DNA of 64,000 nucleotides, from contig NC_052119.1 of assembly GCF_012273895.1 (NCBI RefSeq), positions 3,100,001 through 3,164,000 on the forward strand, in the 5' to 3' direction. The notes beneath the pieces are model-generated. The model did not search any database, had not been told where the DNA came from, and saw only the letters and a list, made by a program, of their open reading frames with translations. Positions 12,985 to 25,259 of the stretch are shown piece after piece. This stretch comes from Zerene cesonia (taxonomy: Eukaryota > Arthropoda > Insecta > Lepidoptera > Pieridae). Both the position numbers and the translations under genes were made by a program. The stretch's first letter is position 1, and each line of letters begins with the position of its first letter.

Positions 12985-13471
12985 TATAAGTATATATAGT
13001 CAAAGTCTTACGATTATATTGGTAATTTTAAGCGTTCCGTAAGAAAATGCAGGCAATTTTTCATACGCACATAGCACATCGATTCGTAACCGCAATATAT
13101 CTGCGCTTTCGTGAATATGGATTCCAAAAGCGAGTATTTTCATTCCCCCAACGCATGACCGCATTTAAATGGCTTTTCAAGCACCAGCACCCCACATTTT
13201 CATTCATTAACGACCCGTTTGCTGAGATATTGAGAGAGCATCAATTCCCAATACCAATAACCGTGTTAGTTAGTCCTTAACAGTACTTATCCAATATTGG
13301 TTCAGCTTCATAACCCATTAAGGTAGAGTATGTCGACTTATTAGTTCTTCGTATGCTATGACGCTCCAGGGCTTTACTTTAATCCTAATCAATGTATTCG
13401 TATATATGAATAGTACGTACACATACATATATGATGTATGTTTTGTGCCTGTGTGTGTGACAGTTTCAAAA

Positions 13472-13680
13472 GAAGCTAGTAGGTCGCCTGATCTTAAGCG
13501 ACCAGCACCGCCCATGTCCAACTTAAGCCGATAAGGATGGAATATTATCAAGAAAGAACTGGGAAGGGTAAGGAAACAGTTATAAACCTCCGGCTCCCCC
13601 ACTCATCGTAAAAAAGTCAGTAGCATTCACGTGCTACTATTTCACGCATATCTTCTGTGGGGGTGTTGTATCTTCACAGG
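13472..13680 (-). mobile_element. Degenerate lepidopteran SINE, minus strand
   Basis: Reverse-complement landmarks: AGGTCGCCTGATCTTAAGCG (tail side), CCGGCTCCCCCACTCATCGT and TCTTCTGTGGGGGTGTTGTA (head side). It sits just left of the GC-rich island at 13786. Open frames across it are repeat artefacts. Confidence 0.75.
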
Positions 13681-13785
13681 CAAAAAAAATGCATACGCAT
13701 TTTATGTAAACAAAAATTTACGTATATGTATTGTTTGTGAATATTAGTTATTTTTTAATTTTTAATAATTCCTTTACAAATATAT

Positions 13786-14193
13786 ATGTCGGAGACTTAT
13801 ATGTCGGCGGCGAACGAAACGAAGCACGAGTTCCGGTAGATGGTGGCATCGCCGTCTCATTGCGACTACCTTCATGCTACAACAGAGCCTAGTGGAGGCG
13901 TGTCGGACCAAGGCTCACATTCCATTTGGGAGTCTTCGCGACAAGTTCTCAACGAAGCTAGGAACTGTTCCTCACGTTTCGTTGTACAGTGTGATTTAAG
14001 TTGAGATTTGTCTTCTGTGTTCATGTTGTGTAAATCGTTGCCTCATTGCTCGATTATTGATATTAATTTTTTATGCCCACTTCGTCGGATATTGATACTT
14101 ATATTGCGGCCTTCACCGTGATATATTAATTCGTTAATGGAAATAATTCATTCCATTCATGACGATTGATCTTGGTATAATGTATTAATGAAG
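13786..14193 (+). other. GC-richer island, candidate non-coding or 5' exon
   Basis: The first 200-270 bp are clearly GC-richer than the flanks and rich in CpG (GTCGGCGGCGAACGAAACGA, TCTTCGCGACAAGTTCTCAA). An ATG at 13786 opens 17 codons (MSETYMSAANETKHEFR) before TAG. The stretch ends with a textbook donor, AAG then GTAAGC (14191-14199). It could be a first exon of a gene continuing to the right, or an eroded insertion. No protein family is recognised. Confidence 0.3.
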
Positions 14194-14199
14194 GTAAGC

Positions 14200-14300
14200 A
14201 CGATTAAATCGAAGCCGAACATATTGATTATGCAAATTCTCTGCGGCATGACGTTGTAGTGCTTTGATCAATATGGAAACTGATACTTACGCGTGATGAT
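14200..14300 (+). repeat. POU-octamer module, copy 2
   Basis: ATTGATTATGCAAAT (14223-14237), TCTGCGGCA, ATCAATATGG and GCGTGAT. It matches copy 1, which is 2,040 bp to the left in the same orientation. It begins just after the splice-donor-like AAG/GTAAGC at 14191. Confidence 0.55.
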
Positions 14301-15002
14301 AAAGAGTTTTCAATTCAATAAACGCGATTTGGCGGCTTGTGGTGGTCATTTCTCATTAGTGACATCTGTCAAAATATGTTTTATTATTAAATCACACATG
14401 TCAAAGCACCATGCCAAGTTAGACGAATGAACAGTATGCACAAAGGATAATATTATATGATCAAAAGGAGTGATCGTTAGAGCGACCGCTTTGCGTCCAT
14501 TTCGCAGTAGATGTGATGCGACGCCCTTTGAAAGCTGTCTCATAAACGTTTGGAGGCAAAGTTCGATATTCTATTCGATGGGTTGGGGTTATGGGCAATA
14601 ATCAGCCAAGACCTCAACGTTGAAGGAATGCGTGAACGGTGAAGAATATCTTCGCAGGATATGAAGTAAATGTAAAGTTTTTAACTTTATATATATATAA
14701 TATTTTTATCTACTATTATGGATACTTTTCGTTGCTCTGGATGTAGATAAATTCTCGTGGATTATTATTATATAATAGTAAATAAACTGACAGCGTTGTT
14801 TGCAAGGTAACTGGATAAAATGACGCCTAATTGTTATTATTGGTTTCGTACCTATTATTCACTACTGGGGATAATAAGTTTTTTGTATGAAAGACAATTA
14901 TCTACTTATCTGTCCATCCACCGTATATATATGATATACATTTATATTAATTAAAACCGTTAATTTAAAAGGATATCATATACTAACATGTATATAAATA
15001 TA

Positions 15003-15179
15003 CTAGCTGACCCGGCAAACGCTGTTCTGCCTTACTCTTATCATTTAGAGGTATAAAAAATAGATGTTGGCCGATTCTCAGACATACTCAACATGCACAC
15101 AAATTTCATAAGAATCGGTCAAGCCGTTTCGGAGGAGTTTGGCAACGAAAACTGTGACACGAGAATTTTATATATTAGA
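15003..15179 (-). mobile_element. Short non-autonomous Helitron, minus strand, both ends present
   Basis: On the plus strand it reads CTAGCTGACCCGGCAAACGC to GAGAATTTTATATATTAGA, the reverse complement of the 12806-12984 family with modest divergence. With that copy it forms an inverted pair about 2 kb apart. Confidence 0.82.
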
Positions 15180-15839
15180 TTATGTACTGATTTAAGTATT
15201 CAGAAGAAGGATTTTCTAAAAGAATTAATAATAAAGATTACGTGATTGTGCTTATGCAAATAGTACTCGTGTACGTAAAATCGCAAATGCGACGTACATT
15301 TTTTAATGTCAAGAGATAAATTTACATGTCGTGAAACCTTTTTATGGGATTTATATTCGTTTACCGGAGATTGGGGAATTGAAACTGGAGACAGTTTATA
15401 CGGGGATTTTTGCGATAAGCATTATAGATGGCGTTACTTGCATAAATGACAGTTTAAATAATATACAACATATAATAAGCTCAAACTGAAAACTATAATA
15501 TACAGAATGTGCCATAAATAGCTTAAGCCTAATTAAATATATTTATATATATGATACAAATTTATTATGTTGCACGTACGCAATACTGATATATTATGGT
15601 TAACTTAAGAAAATCTACCTATCCTATCCTCTTAATAGCGAGTCAGGGTATTTATTCTATATGATAATTAATATCTATTATAATACAATACCCATAAAGT
15701 GGGATAAAATATTAATCGTATGTTCTATGGTATAACATACAAAACTTATATGTATATAGTCATTTTACTTCCAAATAGTTAACCATATATATAGAAGTCC
15801 ATGAGGAGGGGGCTCCTCGTTCTTGAAAACCTGGTTACT

Positions 15840-15931
15840 GTTTTTCAAATCCCCTAGCTCTGTAAATGCTCATGGGCGGTGGTTATCTTCTACTATCACT
15901 CGACCAAATGCTCGTTTGCTTGGTTTAATAT
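15840..15931 (+). mobile_element. SINE 3'-tail fragment
   Basis: ATGCTCATGGGCGGTGGTTA followed by TGCTCGTTTGCTTGGTTTAA matches the family tail with several substitutions. Confidence 0.5.
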
Positions 15932-16434
15932 AAACAAAAACATTAAAAATATATTGGCTAAGAGATAACATTTTTTTAACGGACCGAAGCAAAAGTAAAA
16001 ATTGTTTTAGTTTTAATGCATTTTTAAGTAGAAGAGACAAAAACATTAAAACTTTTCAAGCTCGAATAACTGTTATAAAAGACAGCTAAATACCAAAGTT
16101 AATTCAGTTATTTCAAAGAGCATTGCCAGCAAAATTATCTCGACGACAGGTCTGCGGAGATTAGTTAAACAGAAGCTCAAGATAACAAAGTTCGGACAAG
16201 GTAGTGCTACTTCCCAACTAGAGTGGAGGCTTAATTCACAATAAGTCAATATGAAAGTAATGACACATAGAAAAAATAACCCGATAATCACAATAAAGGT
16301 GCAATAGTACCCCATTGATTATCATATATTTCGGTTTAATTAAAGTTTACCACCAACTATACATCTAACAGAATGAAGATTACGTTTTCCAATTATTTAT
16401 TATAGTATCAATAACTTATTAAAATTTTCTTAAA

Positions 16435-16659
16435 CTAGCTGCGCCCCGCGGTTTCACGCGCGTCAGTCCGTATCCCGTAGGAATATCGGGATATAATATG
16501 CCTTTATGATAAAACGGGATAAAAAGTTGTCTATATGTTATTCCAGTTGTCCAGCTATCTACGTACCAAATTTCATTGCAATCGGTTCGGTAGTTTTTGC
16601 GTGAAAGAGTAACATACACACGTACTTAAGAAACTTTCGCATGCATAATATTAGTAGGA
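16435..16659 (-). mobile_element. Non-autonomous Helitron of the GCGGGGCGCAGCTAG family
   Basis: Plus-strand reading: CTAGCTGCGCCCCGCGGTTT, AGTCCGTATCCCGTAGGAAT, TACCAAATTTCATTGCAATC and ATAATATTAGTAGGA. Both ends are present (TC start on the minus strand, CTAG end). An extra internal segment repeats part of the ATCGGGATA region. Confidence 0.8.
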
Positions 16660-17049
16660 TTAAAACCAATTTTATCTTAATTCTCCAAAATTGATTACCA
16701 TAACTTTAAACTACAAGTATACGGTATTTACTGGCTAATTTGCTTCGACCAATATGGACGGGTCCAATTAAATAGAATATACAAGAATACAATTGTAGGA
16801 TAATATTAAGACGTATGGTAAGAGCTAAAATGTATTATTATAGAGAAATGTTACTTTGCAGATAAATTGAACACGTAAGGGGTAGTAATTATAGTGCTTC
16901 TGTAGTTTTGATCAAATTAGCCGAAGATAATATGCATGAATGATGAAACTTTAGTGTCTACACTCTGTAATTATGATAAATTGAAACAGCTTTGATGTAA
17001 TTAAGGTTCTCTTAAAATGATTTCTTTTTATTTAAAGTAACTCATATGA

Positions 17050-17196
17050 GTAGCGCGGTTTCATCCGCGGACGAACTCAAGTATTTATATAAGGTCATGC
17101 CTTATTGCAATGTATTAGTTATATTATTGTAAAGTTTCATTAAAATCCATACTTATAAACTTTCGTGTTTACAATATTACTAGGAAATGAGGCTCT
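17050..17196 (-). mobile_element. Helitron fragment
   Basis: GTAGCGCGGTTTCATCCGCG, CAAGTATTTATATAAGGTCA and AAACTTTCGTGTTTACAATA. It shares the unusual TATTTATATA.G.TCATGCCTTAT stretch with the fragment at 61079, so the two form one subfamily. The ends are eroded. Confidence 0.55.
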
Positions 17197-17327
17197 TTCT
17201 CTTTATTAAGGAAGATACCAAAAATTATTTAACATAGACATATCTTCATTATAGTCTAAAATCCTATTTTATAACATATTATACTTACGATAATTCTATT
17301 ATAATGAACATATGAATATAGTCTAAT

Positions 17328-17364
17328 ACAAATACATCTTATATGAGAAATAAGATGTATTTGT
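17328..17364. repeat. Perfect 15-bp hairpin, 7-nt loop
   Basis: Arm ACAAATACATCTTAT (17328-17342) and its exact reverse complement at 17350-17364. Part of the arm (ACATCTTATTTC) recurs just downstream at 17364-17376. Confidence 0.85.
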
Positions 17365-19330
17365 ACATCTTATTTCTTTTGCTAACAACAGACTCTCAAT
17401 GCGGTGTTCATAAACCCATTCACAGTAATCATACATTTAAAACGTGTTGATATCAGCCAATATACATAAAACAGCTATTTTTATAATCTGAAGACTTAGC
17501 GCTCTGAATATAAAAGAATTGAAAACGTGACTCGTTTACGGGTCGTCCAATTTTTCCCGATCCCAAATACCGTGGTAAGCCTTGCCGAAATTAAAACTGA
17601 ATACTTAATCCACGGAAACCTTCATTTAAAAGAAATAAATTCGTATACAATTTCAGATATATTCGTATACAATAGCATGGACTTGTAACATAATACGAAA
17701 AGTATTATGTTTTCATTTTCATTGGTAAAGATTTATGGTTAAACAAAAATTGAATTAATTTAGCATATTAAATACATCACCTAAGAGGCAAATAATGTCT
17801 TCGGTGCATAATTTTCAGGATATTATACTGGCCATTTGTATAAAGATTTCAATAATTAACAAAACCGCTTACTAGATTTACATATAAATTGCTTTAGATA
17901 CAATTGTCCAAACGTTGATGTCCCTTCAGAGATATAATACGTTTATCGCGACACAGCAGACCCGAATAATTTCTGAATGGTTGCCATTATATGTTCACTT
18001 TATACGTTCACATTTTTAGTTCGGTCCTTAAAATTTGCTAGTATTTATACCGATGCCATGTGTTTTATTGACAGTTTTTGATTGATCAATATTATTTCTT
18101 AAAGAAAGCCTCAACGTTGTTTCAATTCTTATATCATTTCTAATTTTATAGCTGTACAAATGTAGCTCAAAACATAAACATTAATATAACAAACGAGTTA
18201 TGTTCTTACTATATATACATTTGAGTGCAGGAAATTAATTAGAAAGCTCAAAGCTATCGAATAGCACTCAACATTAAATATTAACGAACCAATCTCAATC
18301 ACACATACCCGCTGATTCAATTGGAATCTTTAATGTAGCTTGAATTCGTAGTTTAGTCGGAAATAACCAATTATTATCGTGCTTTTATATTATATGTGTT
18401 ATTTTAGTTTGTTGATTATTATTAACTGAAATAAGACATGAACGGCAGATTAAAGCGATATGGCAACTTTCATCAATATTGTAAAATACAATTTAATAAT
18501 ACGAAAGTTTAAATTATAATTTTGTGTTCCTACAATCATTAAGTCAATGTTTTAAAGTTAATTACAAGTAACAAAAGTAATATTTGTAATTAAGAATAAT
18601 AAGCACTTATTTTTAAGGAATTTTATGGTGTGTATGCTTAAAATACAGTAAAGTAAATATATATTCACTGTTGCTTTTTCATAACAGAACCGCTTATCTT
18701 ATAATTCAATAATAATGGAAGATGCATACATGATGTATAGGTAGATGATCTTTAAAAAATGTCCCTAGGATAAGACTTTATCCGTATTAATCTTTACCGT
18801 TATTACATAACTGACTCGTCTGCTCGCTTTCGTACGAAAAGCTTAACAATAACAATGCATTCATTTAATATAAATATTCGTTAAACCACGTACATTTTTG
18901 TAGTGTATTTTCACCAGTCGGAATGCCGATTTAATCCACTTAAACATAGTTGAAGGCTGTCCCAGTTCCACATATTGTCTTCATATTGCTGAGTTTTTCA
19001 CGGATGCATTATTCAGCGGGGCATTATTCGATTCTCCGCTTCAAATTCTATGTAACCCTGGTATTTCTGCGACTCACTGATATGGGCTTCAAATCTTTTA
19101 AATAATTCGATTTCATTATAATTATAGTATTCTATTTAAATCTTTGGTATCATCGTATTAAGTATGTCTTTGATAATTTCTTTAAAAAGGATTTACATAG
19201 AAACATATACTTGCTTTTCAAGAAATAGTGAGTAAATAGTTAGATCTTTAACTACAATAACTAAATCTATTACGACCTCATAGGATATAAATCTATCAAT
19301 AGGATATAATCTATATAGCCCCAAACATAA

Positions 19331-19502
19331 TAATATTATAAAGCTGAAGAGTTTGTTTGTGTGATGTTTGTTAGTTCGAACGCACTTATCTCAGGAACTA
19401 CTGCTCCGATTTGAAAAAATTGTTTCAGTGTTAGATAGTCCATTTATTGAGGAAGGCTTATAGGCTATATATGTACCACGGGCGAAGACGGGGCAGACCG
19501 TT
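19331..19502 (+). mobile_element. Helitron-like fragment
   Basis: AATATTATAAAGCTGAAGAG, GCACTTATCTCAGGAACTAC, CAGTGTTAGATAGTCCATTT and ACCACGGGCGAAGACGGGGC. The terminal CTAG is not visible. A short relic of the same family is seen at 61917-61965 (TGTTGATCTCAGGAACTACT). Confidence 0.6.
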
Positions 19503-22500
19503 ATATAAAGTAAGCGGTTAATAGAAAAAAATCCTGCACAATAATTCCCTGGCCTAACACCGTACTAACAATTTTGTTTGTCCAGTACATTCACTTGGAA
19601 TTATACACAATAAAGAACACAAAGCAAAATGGTGAAACGGAGTGGTCTTACAATTTGTTTTATCTCTTTTATTTCGCCCCAAAGTGCTTTTAAGATATTT
19701 ACGCTTTTTTGAACATCAAACACTTTTTTGTTTTATTATATGCGCGAAATATAATGTGAGATTTTATATAGAAATGACTATGCATTTCTCATTTATACAA
19801 CGGCAACATTTTATTCACATCATTCAAGTTATTTATATACCAAATAATTAAATATAACTTTACATTTGGCTAAATGATAACAAATTTTACGATTTGCTGT
19901 AACATATGTAGACTGATGATGATGGTGATCACTCATATTCGTTATTGTGGATTTTATACTTATTTTTGAAATAATTATTTAACAAACTAAATGAAATTAT
20001 CGAAATCGAATAATATGTAACACATTTGAACACGTTAAAGCCATATGTGGATGGATACTATTAGCGAATTCACAAAACAAAGGCTTAGGTAGCTTTGTTT
20101 AAACTTATCTTGCACAAGGCAACCTAATTTTATATATAAGCGGGTGCATTCCGGTCCAACAATATCCAACATAGAATGCTTTCATTGTGCTAACTCCGAA
20201 TTATTTAGAACAGCAACGTACGCTGCAAAATGTTTTAACAAACGCCGTCCAATACGATGATAATGTGGCCGCTGTCTGAACATTCTCATAATAATCGTTA
20301 TTTGGATCCATAACTAAACCATGTTGATAAGGGTAAGATCATATTTAATAATAAACCGAGCATCCCCTTTGGTATATATTACACTAAATTGCCCTTTAAA
20401 CGAACAAAATTTACTTCTCATATTTCTTCAACTAAACATAATAGGCTGCATCCACACTTGGCATTCATTCAAGTACTAGCTAGCTTACCCTGTTCGTTTA
20501 AAACTAGAGATTGTTGTTAGTATTTTTAATCTGAGAATTTATTTTGCAACTGTTATCCTTTATATAATTTCTCATTCTGAATAACGTGTAGCAATAAAAC
20601 ACAGCGTTTTAATAGAATTGCTCAAACAAATCTAATTCCGTAAAAATATGTGTATGCTCAAAGTTATAATACTAAATTCTTCTTCTCACTAACTTCGTGC
20701 CAAATACGCGTGATAAATATGTCACTATATTGTATGCTTTAACTATGAAAGAGAAAAGAAAGTTGGTAGAAATTAAAAAAAAAAGTAATGTACTATGACT
20801 ATTGTCTGTAACTTTAATATCTCTTTATTCTCTGTCTCAATACGGGCGGAAAATATTATATTTTATCTTTTATAAAGTTTTGTTACATTGTACAATAATG
20901 AGATGTTTTATTTTATTAAAAAACAAAGTCCAAGACCGGCTGTAGGTTTATAATGGATTTTGGTTCATTGGATTTGTTTCCGCTCGGATAAGTATAGGAC
21001 TGATATAATGTTTAGAAATTTATTAAAAAAATTAAAATATATGAAAATAAACAGGGTTATAGGAACACACAAAATAGAACAAATTAATTGTGCTATTAAA
21101 AGGCTCATTTCTGGCCATTACTTAGAAATAATGTTTCAATTTAACTTTTCATATAAAAATTAGAATTAGAAATTAGAACTATAAACACGAACATTCTAAG
21201 TTCTATCGTTTATTACGTTATAACACCATAAACAAATTATATGTAATAAGTAATGGGTTGCATGACGTGGTAATTGATCTTTTCATATTTTACCATTAAA
21301 TATTAGTTCAGTTAAATCTAATCTCTTATAGTATATATAAGTATATAAAGATGAAATATATTTTGGGAATCATTTAAAATTTTCACTTTTCAAATTTGCT
21401 TTTTCGGAATAAAGGTGCCTTAAGTGAAAAGAAATTAAATTAAAATTATGCTCTGAAAGTTTGCACATAATTTTTATAAATCAATTTAAAATATAACAAA
21501 AGTTTATCGGCATAGTTATTGTATGAAAAAACGTCAACCAGAAATTCGTTTATCATTCATGGTAGCCGCTGGTTTTCTGGAAAATTCCTTTACAAAAGTG
21601 GCGATACAATGTACAGTCAGATATCATTAATTTTCCTTTTTCATACCTTCGCAAGTCGCACACGGCTAAGTGAGAGTCGTTTATCAAAAGAAGGCTGCTA
21701 TTAAAGCTATATATACACTTTTCCACTATAAAAATAGAGTACATATTTAAAATATGCATATGCATAAATATGCATATACTACTGATTTTTTGTTTGGAAA
21801 TAAGAGATAAAATGTGTACAGTTTACATTATTATTATTCACCCGGTGATGTAAAAAAATTACCTTCTTATTTATAAGAAACGGTAATGTACCATCACACT
21901 TCAATCAGGAGGCAATGTAATTTTACTGTACAAAAAGTACACAATAGACCTGAAAGTTTAAGCGCCGTTGAATAACTATATTGTACTGTCTTAACTTCAT
22001 GACTTGAAATACAAGCCGAATTTCGCACGATTTACTAACTTAGTACTTTACTTAGAAATAAGCCTCTGAAAGGCAAGCCTTTCCGACATAATAACGGGAG
22101 TTGAGCTGAAAAAATAGTTTTTTTTTGACTTCAGTTGGTATGTAATATGACATGGTAAGGCAGCTAAGAAGTGTTTATTCACGATAAACTGACTTTAAAG
22201 TAATAAAATACCCATTTTGTGTAAGTGGCCATCTTGGAATTCAATTTTGTCATAGTGTATATCATTGTACTCCATGTCAAACCCTTTCATTTGTTACCCA
22301 TATTGAAGGAGTTGTGAAAAAACATTGCCGCCAGTTTGTGGCAGCGACTCTTTTTCTTTCGTAATAATTTATAGTAATATCTCTTACATTTTATATTCTA
22401 CACACATATGTTTATGCAAAATTCAGTATAGATGCCGGTGAAGAATATAGAATAATTTAATTGTCATCTGGACTGACCCAAATACAATATCCTTATTCAA

Positions 22501-22840
22501 AGCTATTCGATTAACATTCAATAAAGTTTGGAGCTCGAAGCAAAGGACGATGTTTATCCATTCAAAATTCTGCTCATATAGTACAGAAATATCGCTTGTT
22601 CGCTAAAGTCTGTTAACAAATTGCTTCGTAGGCTCTTTTCAAGCATAACATTTGATGTGGGTTGATGAGTTGCTATAATCGCAGTATAATATTCTTGGTG
22701 CGTATTTGAGCAAGCACATTTTATCTGAGATTAGGTACAGCTTGTTCATGGTTACTGGAGGGTTGCTCATTACTTCCAATAATTAATCATGCAATCTGAA
22801 CAAGTACATGTGAATATTAATTGCAAGCCTACTAATCCTA

Positions 22841-23040
22841 TCCTACTAATATTATAAATGCGACATTTTGTAAGGATGTGTGTGTGTTTGTTACTCTTTC
22901 ACGCAAAAAGTACAAAACCGATTGCAATGAAATTTGGTACGTAGACAGCTGGACAACTGGAATAACGAATAGGCAACTTTTTATCCCGATATTCCAATAA
23001 GATACAGACTTACGCCGGTGAAACCGCGGGGCGCAACTAG
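22841..23040 (+). mobile_element. Non-autonomous Helitron of the GCGGGGCGCAGCTAG family
   Basis: Starts TCCTACTAATATTATAAATG after A and ends AAACCGCGGGGCGCAACTAG before T. The core TGCAATGAAATTTGGTACGT is shared with the copies at 16435 and 52178. Confidence 0.82.
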
Positions 23041-23476
23041 TATCTTATAATCATAATATATATCACTAAATTAATAGCAATATTCTTGTAATAATATGGG
23101 TAAAAGCGAGAAAAAATTATCTCTTAAACTTAGCTGAAAGTACTTTCCCCTGAGGATACCGTATTAATTAACTGATACGATTATCCAAACTGTCAAATTG
23201 TATTATAATATGTGCAGTAATGCTATAATCATTTATTTATATACATCTATAATACAAACTATTAAAATGAATCTACCGTTTTAGAATTTAATCAAATGTA
23301 AGTATAGAAAACCTCACTGGGAATTCTCCGATGAGGAATGGTTGTTTGAGTAAATTTAATATGGACGTGGTCAACAACTCGTAAAACTAATTTGTGAAAG
23401 TAAATACACCAATAAGCTATCGACTATATTGACCTCAAGTTCATTTAAGTACATTTCAAGTATTATTTATATTATA

Positions 23477-23924
23477 TCTTAATATATAAAAATTACGTGT
23501 CACGTTGTTTGTCCGCGATCGACTCCTAAACTGCTCAACCGAATTAAATTTGTATGTGGTAGTCGAGCACGCTTCACGCATTCTGCTGTGTTTCGTTCAG
23601 TGAGTTTGGGAGCCGTAGGCCCATATCCTTTTCCTTACCCTTCCCAGTTCTTCTTTACTATATTTCTCTCTCCTTCCCAATTTAAAGTCGGCAATCCATT
23701 TGTAGAGGCGTAAGGGTCTGCAATGGATCTTATGCCTCTCTAAATTTTCATGGACGGTGGTAACGCATACCATCAGGCGTCCCACCAGCTCCATTGCCGA
23801 CTGTGGCATAAAAAATCCAATTGGCACACCATATGCAGTTTGACCCTACTTAAGAGATAGGATAGTTTATATTATTTCAATTACGAAAAATGCCTACCCG
23901 AGCGGAGCCGGGGCGTGCAGCTAG
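23477..23924 (+). mobile_element. Non-autonomous Helitron with both ends, interrupted by a SINE
   Basis: The 5' end is TCTTAATATATAAAAATTAC after a host A. The 3' end is CCCGAGCGGAGCCGGGGCGT, a short hairpin (CCCG/CGGG), then GCAGCTAG followed by host T. TC start, hairpin, CTRR end and insertion between A and T are Helitron hallmarks. The body holds CGTGTCACGTTGTTTGTCCG and CACACCATATGCAGTTTGAC; the SINE at 23556-23818 separates the two halves. Confidence 0.85.
23556..23818 (+). mobile_element. Degraded SINE nested in a Helitron
   Basis: Begins TGGTAGTCGAGCACGCTTCA, contains TGTGTTTCGTTCAGTGAGTT and GGACGGTGGTAACGCATACC, and ends ATGTGGCATAAAAAATCC-like tail sequence. It lies between the left (ending TTTGTATG) and right (starting CACACCATATG) halves of the host Helitron. 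It therefore inserted later than the Helitron. Confidence 0.75.
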
Positions 23925-25108
23925 TTTAAAAAAAGTCTTTTAATATTAGCATCATTTTTACACACCTAAGAAAGCTGAAAGCTAAGCTACCTAATTAAAG
24001 GAAATGTAAGTAGTCTACGAACGTTTAAAGTGAACACGAAATAAGGCACCTTCTTTATCAAAAGAATTGATTATCCTTTCATAACTTTGCTTTGAATCGT
24101 ATATATCTTTGTGGTGAAAACAACTGTACCCAATACGGCATTTATATTTCAGTTCCTGCGAGAATCTTGGATTTTACCGACGTTGAATTTGTATCAAATC
24201 TAAAGTACTTGGCGCATCCCGCATCTGGCCAAATAGAATTTTGTATTACATTTGCTAGCAAATCTGATATGTCCTGGATATTTTAAATATTTTTAGGCAT
24301 AATATTTGCAAAATACAATGAGAATTAATGCATTACTTATGTCATTACATGAAGTTTCTAATTAAATAGCAAACAATTTAGAAGAACTAAAAAGAAAACA
24401 TGATAATAAATAAATATTGGGTAACAGCATAATCGATGTGTCTCCTGAATAAAATGGTTCTCAAATATTTCAATAGCGAAATTGACCGCGCGGCTCGCCT
24501 ATCTCATTGTCTTGAGGGACCACGAGATTTTCCTCTTGATTCTGATAAAATGAACTCTGTACATTGTGGAATAAAGTCTAAAGACTCAAACCGAGCAGAT
24601 AGCTTGAAGTGGTTTTTATTTACCTTCCATATTGTCAATACCCTTTCTCATACTCCCTGCATTCCAAAGATGGTACTCGCGTACAAATTGCTGAGAGGAT
24701 ATTGGAGTGATAGCTCAATAGCTAATATTTTTGTTACCTATAAAATATAAAATTGAAACAGGCCATCGCAATTATGTTTTGTACTCGATTCTTTAATTCT
24801 TATTAAGTACTAATAAAATCACACCCACATTAAATGCAAATTAAGTCAGTATATAAACAATTTATATTATTATCATTATAACCTACTTTCCTTATTTTTG
24901 AGTAAATTCACAACATCTGTATATGTTATGCTGACCTTGTCTGTCAGGAAACATAACAAATAATGTATGAAAATATAGGTCAAAAAGTTAAGTTAGTGTT
25001 AAAAAGGTATAAATAATGACTACATGCAGGGGATAAAATATTTTATTCTTATTCTTTGGTATAACGTTAATTCTTTTATTTCGCCAATTGTTTTGATTTT
25101 TAGTTTTG

Positions 25109-25259
25109 ACTAGCTTTCACCCGTGGTACATATATAGCCTATATCACTCTGTGTAATTGCAGCTTTCTAATGGTGAAATAATTTTTGAAATCGGTCCAGC
25201 CGTTCATGCGTGGTGGCGTGACCAAGGGAAATTGGGATTCATTTTTATATGTATAGATA
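25109..25259 (-). mobile_element. Helitron-like element
   Basis: CTAGCTTTCACCCGTGGTAC, GCCTATATCACTCTGTGTAA, AATCGGTCCAGCCGTTCATG and a terminus near TATGTATAGA. The CTAG end and the conserved 'AAATCGGTCCAGCCGTT' word are common to this lepidopteran group. Confidence 0.6.

Larger units (their letters stand above)
17197..22840. other. AT-rich non-genic stretch
   Basis: One hairpin (17328), one Helitron-like fragment (19331). Otherwise nothing recognisable on either strand. Confidence 0.55.

Noticed and set aside
12686..13042. 118-codon plus-strand frame
   Set aside because: Half of it is the Helitron at 12806-12984.
14346..14543. 65-codon minus-strand frame
   Set aside because: Composition is not obviously spacer-like, but there is no family, splice or promoter support.
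24436..24750. 104-codon frame with fairly protein-like composition, next to another at 24092-24286
   Set aside because: Different frames, no motif, no splice sites linking them and no start context; left as chance or an eroded element.
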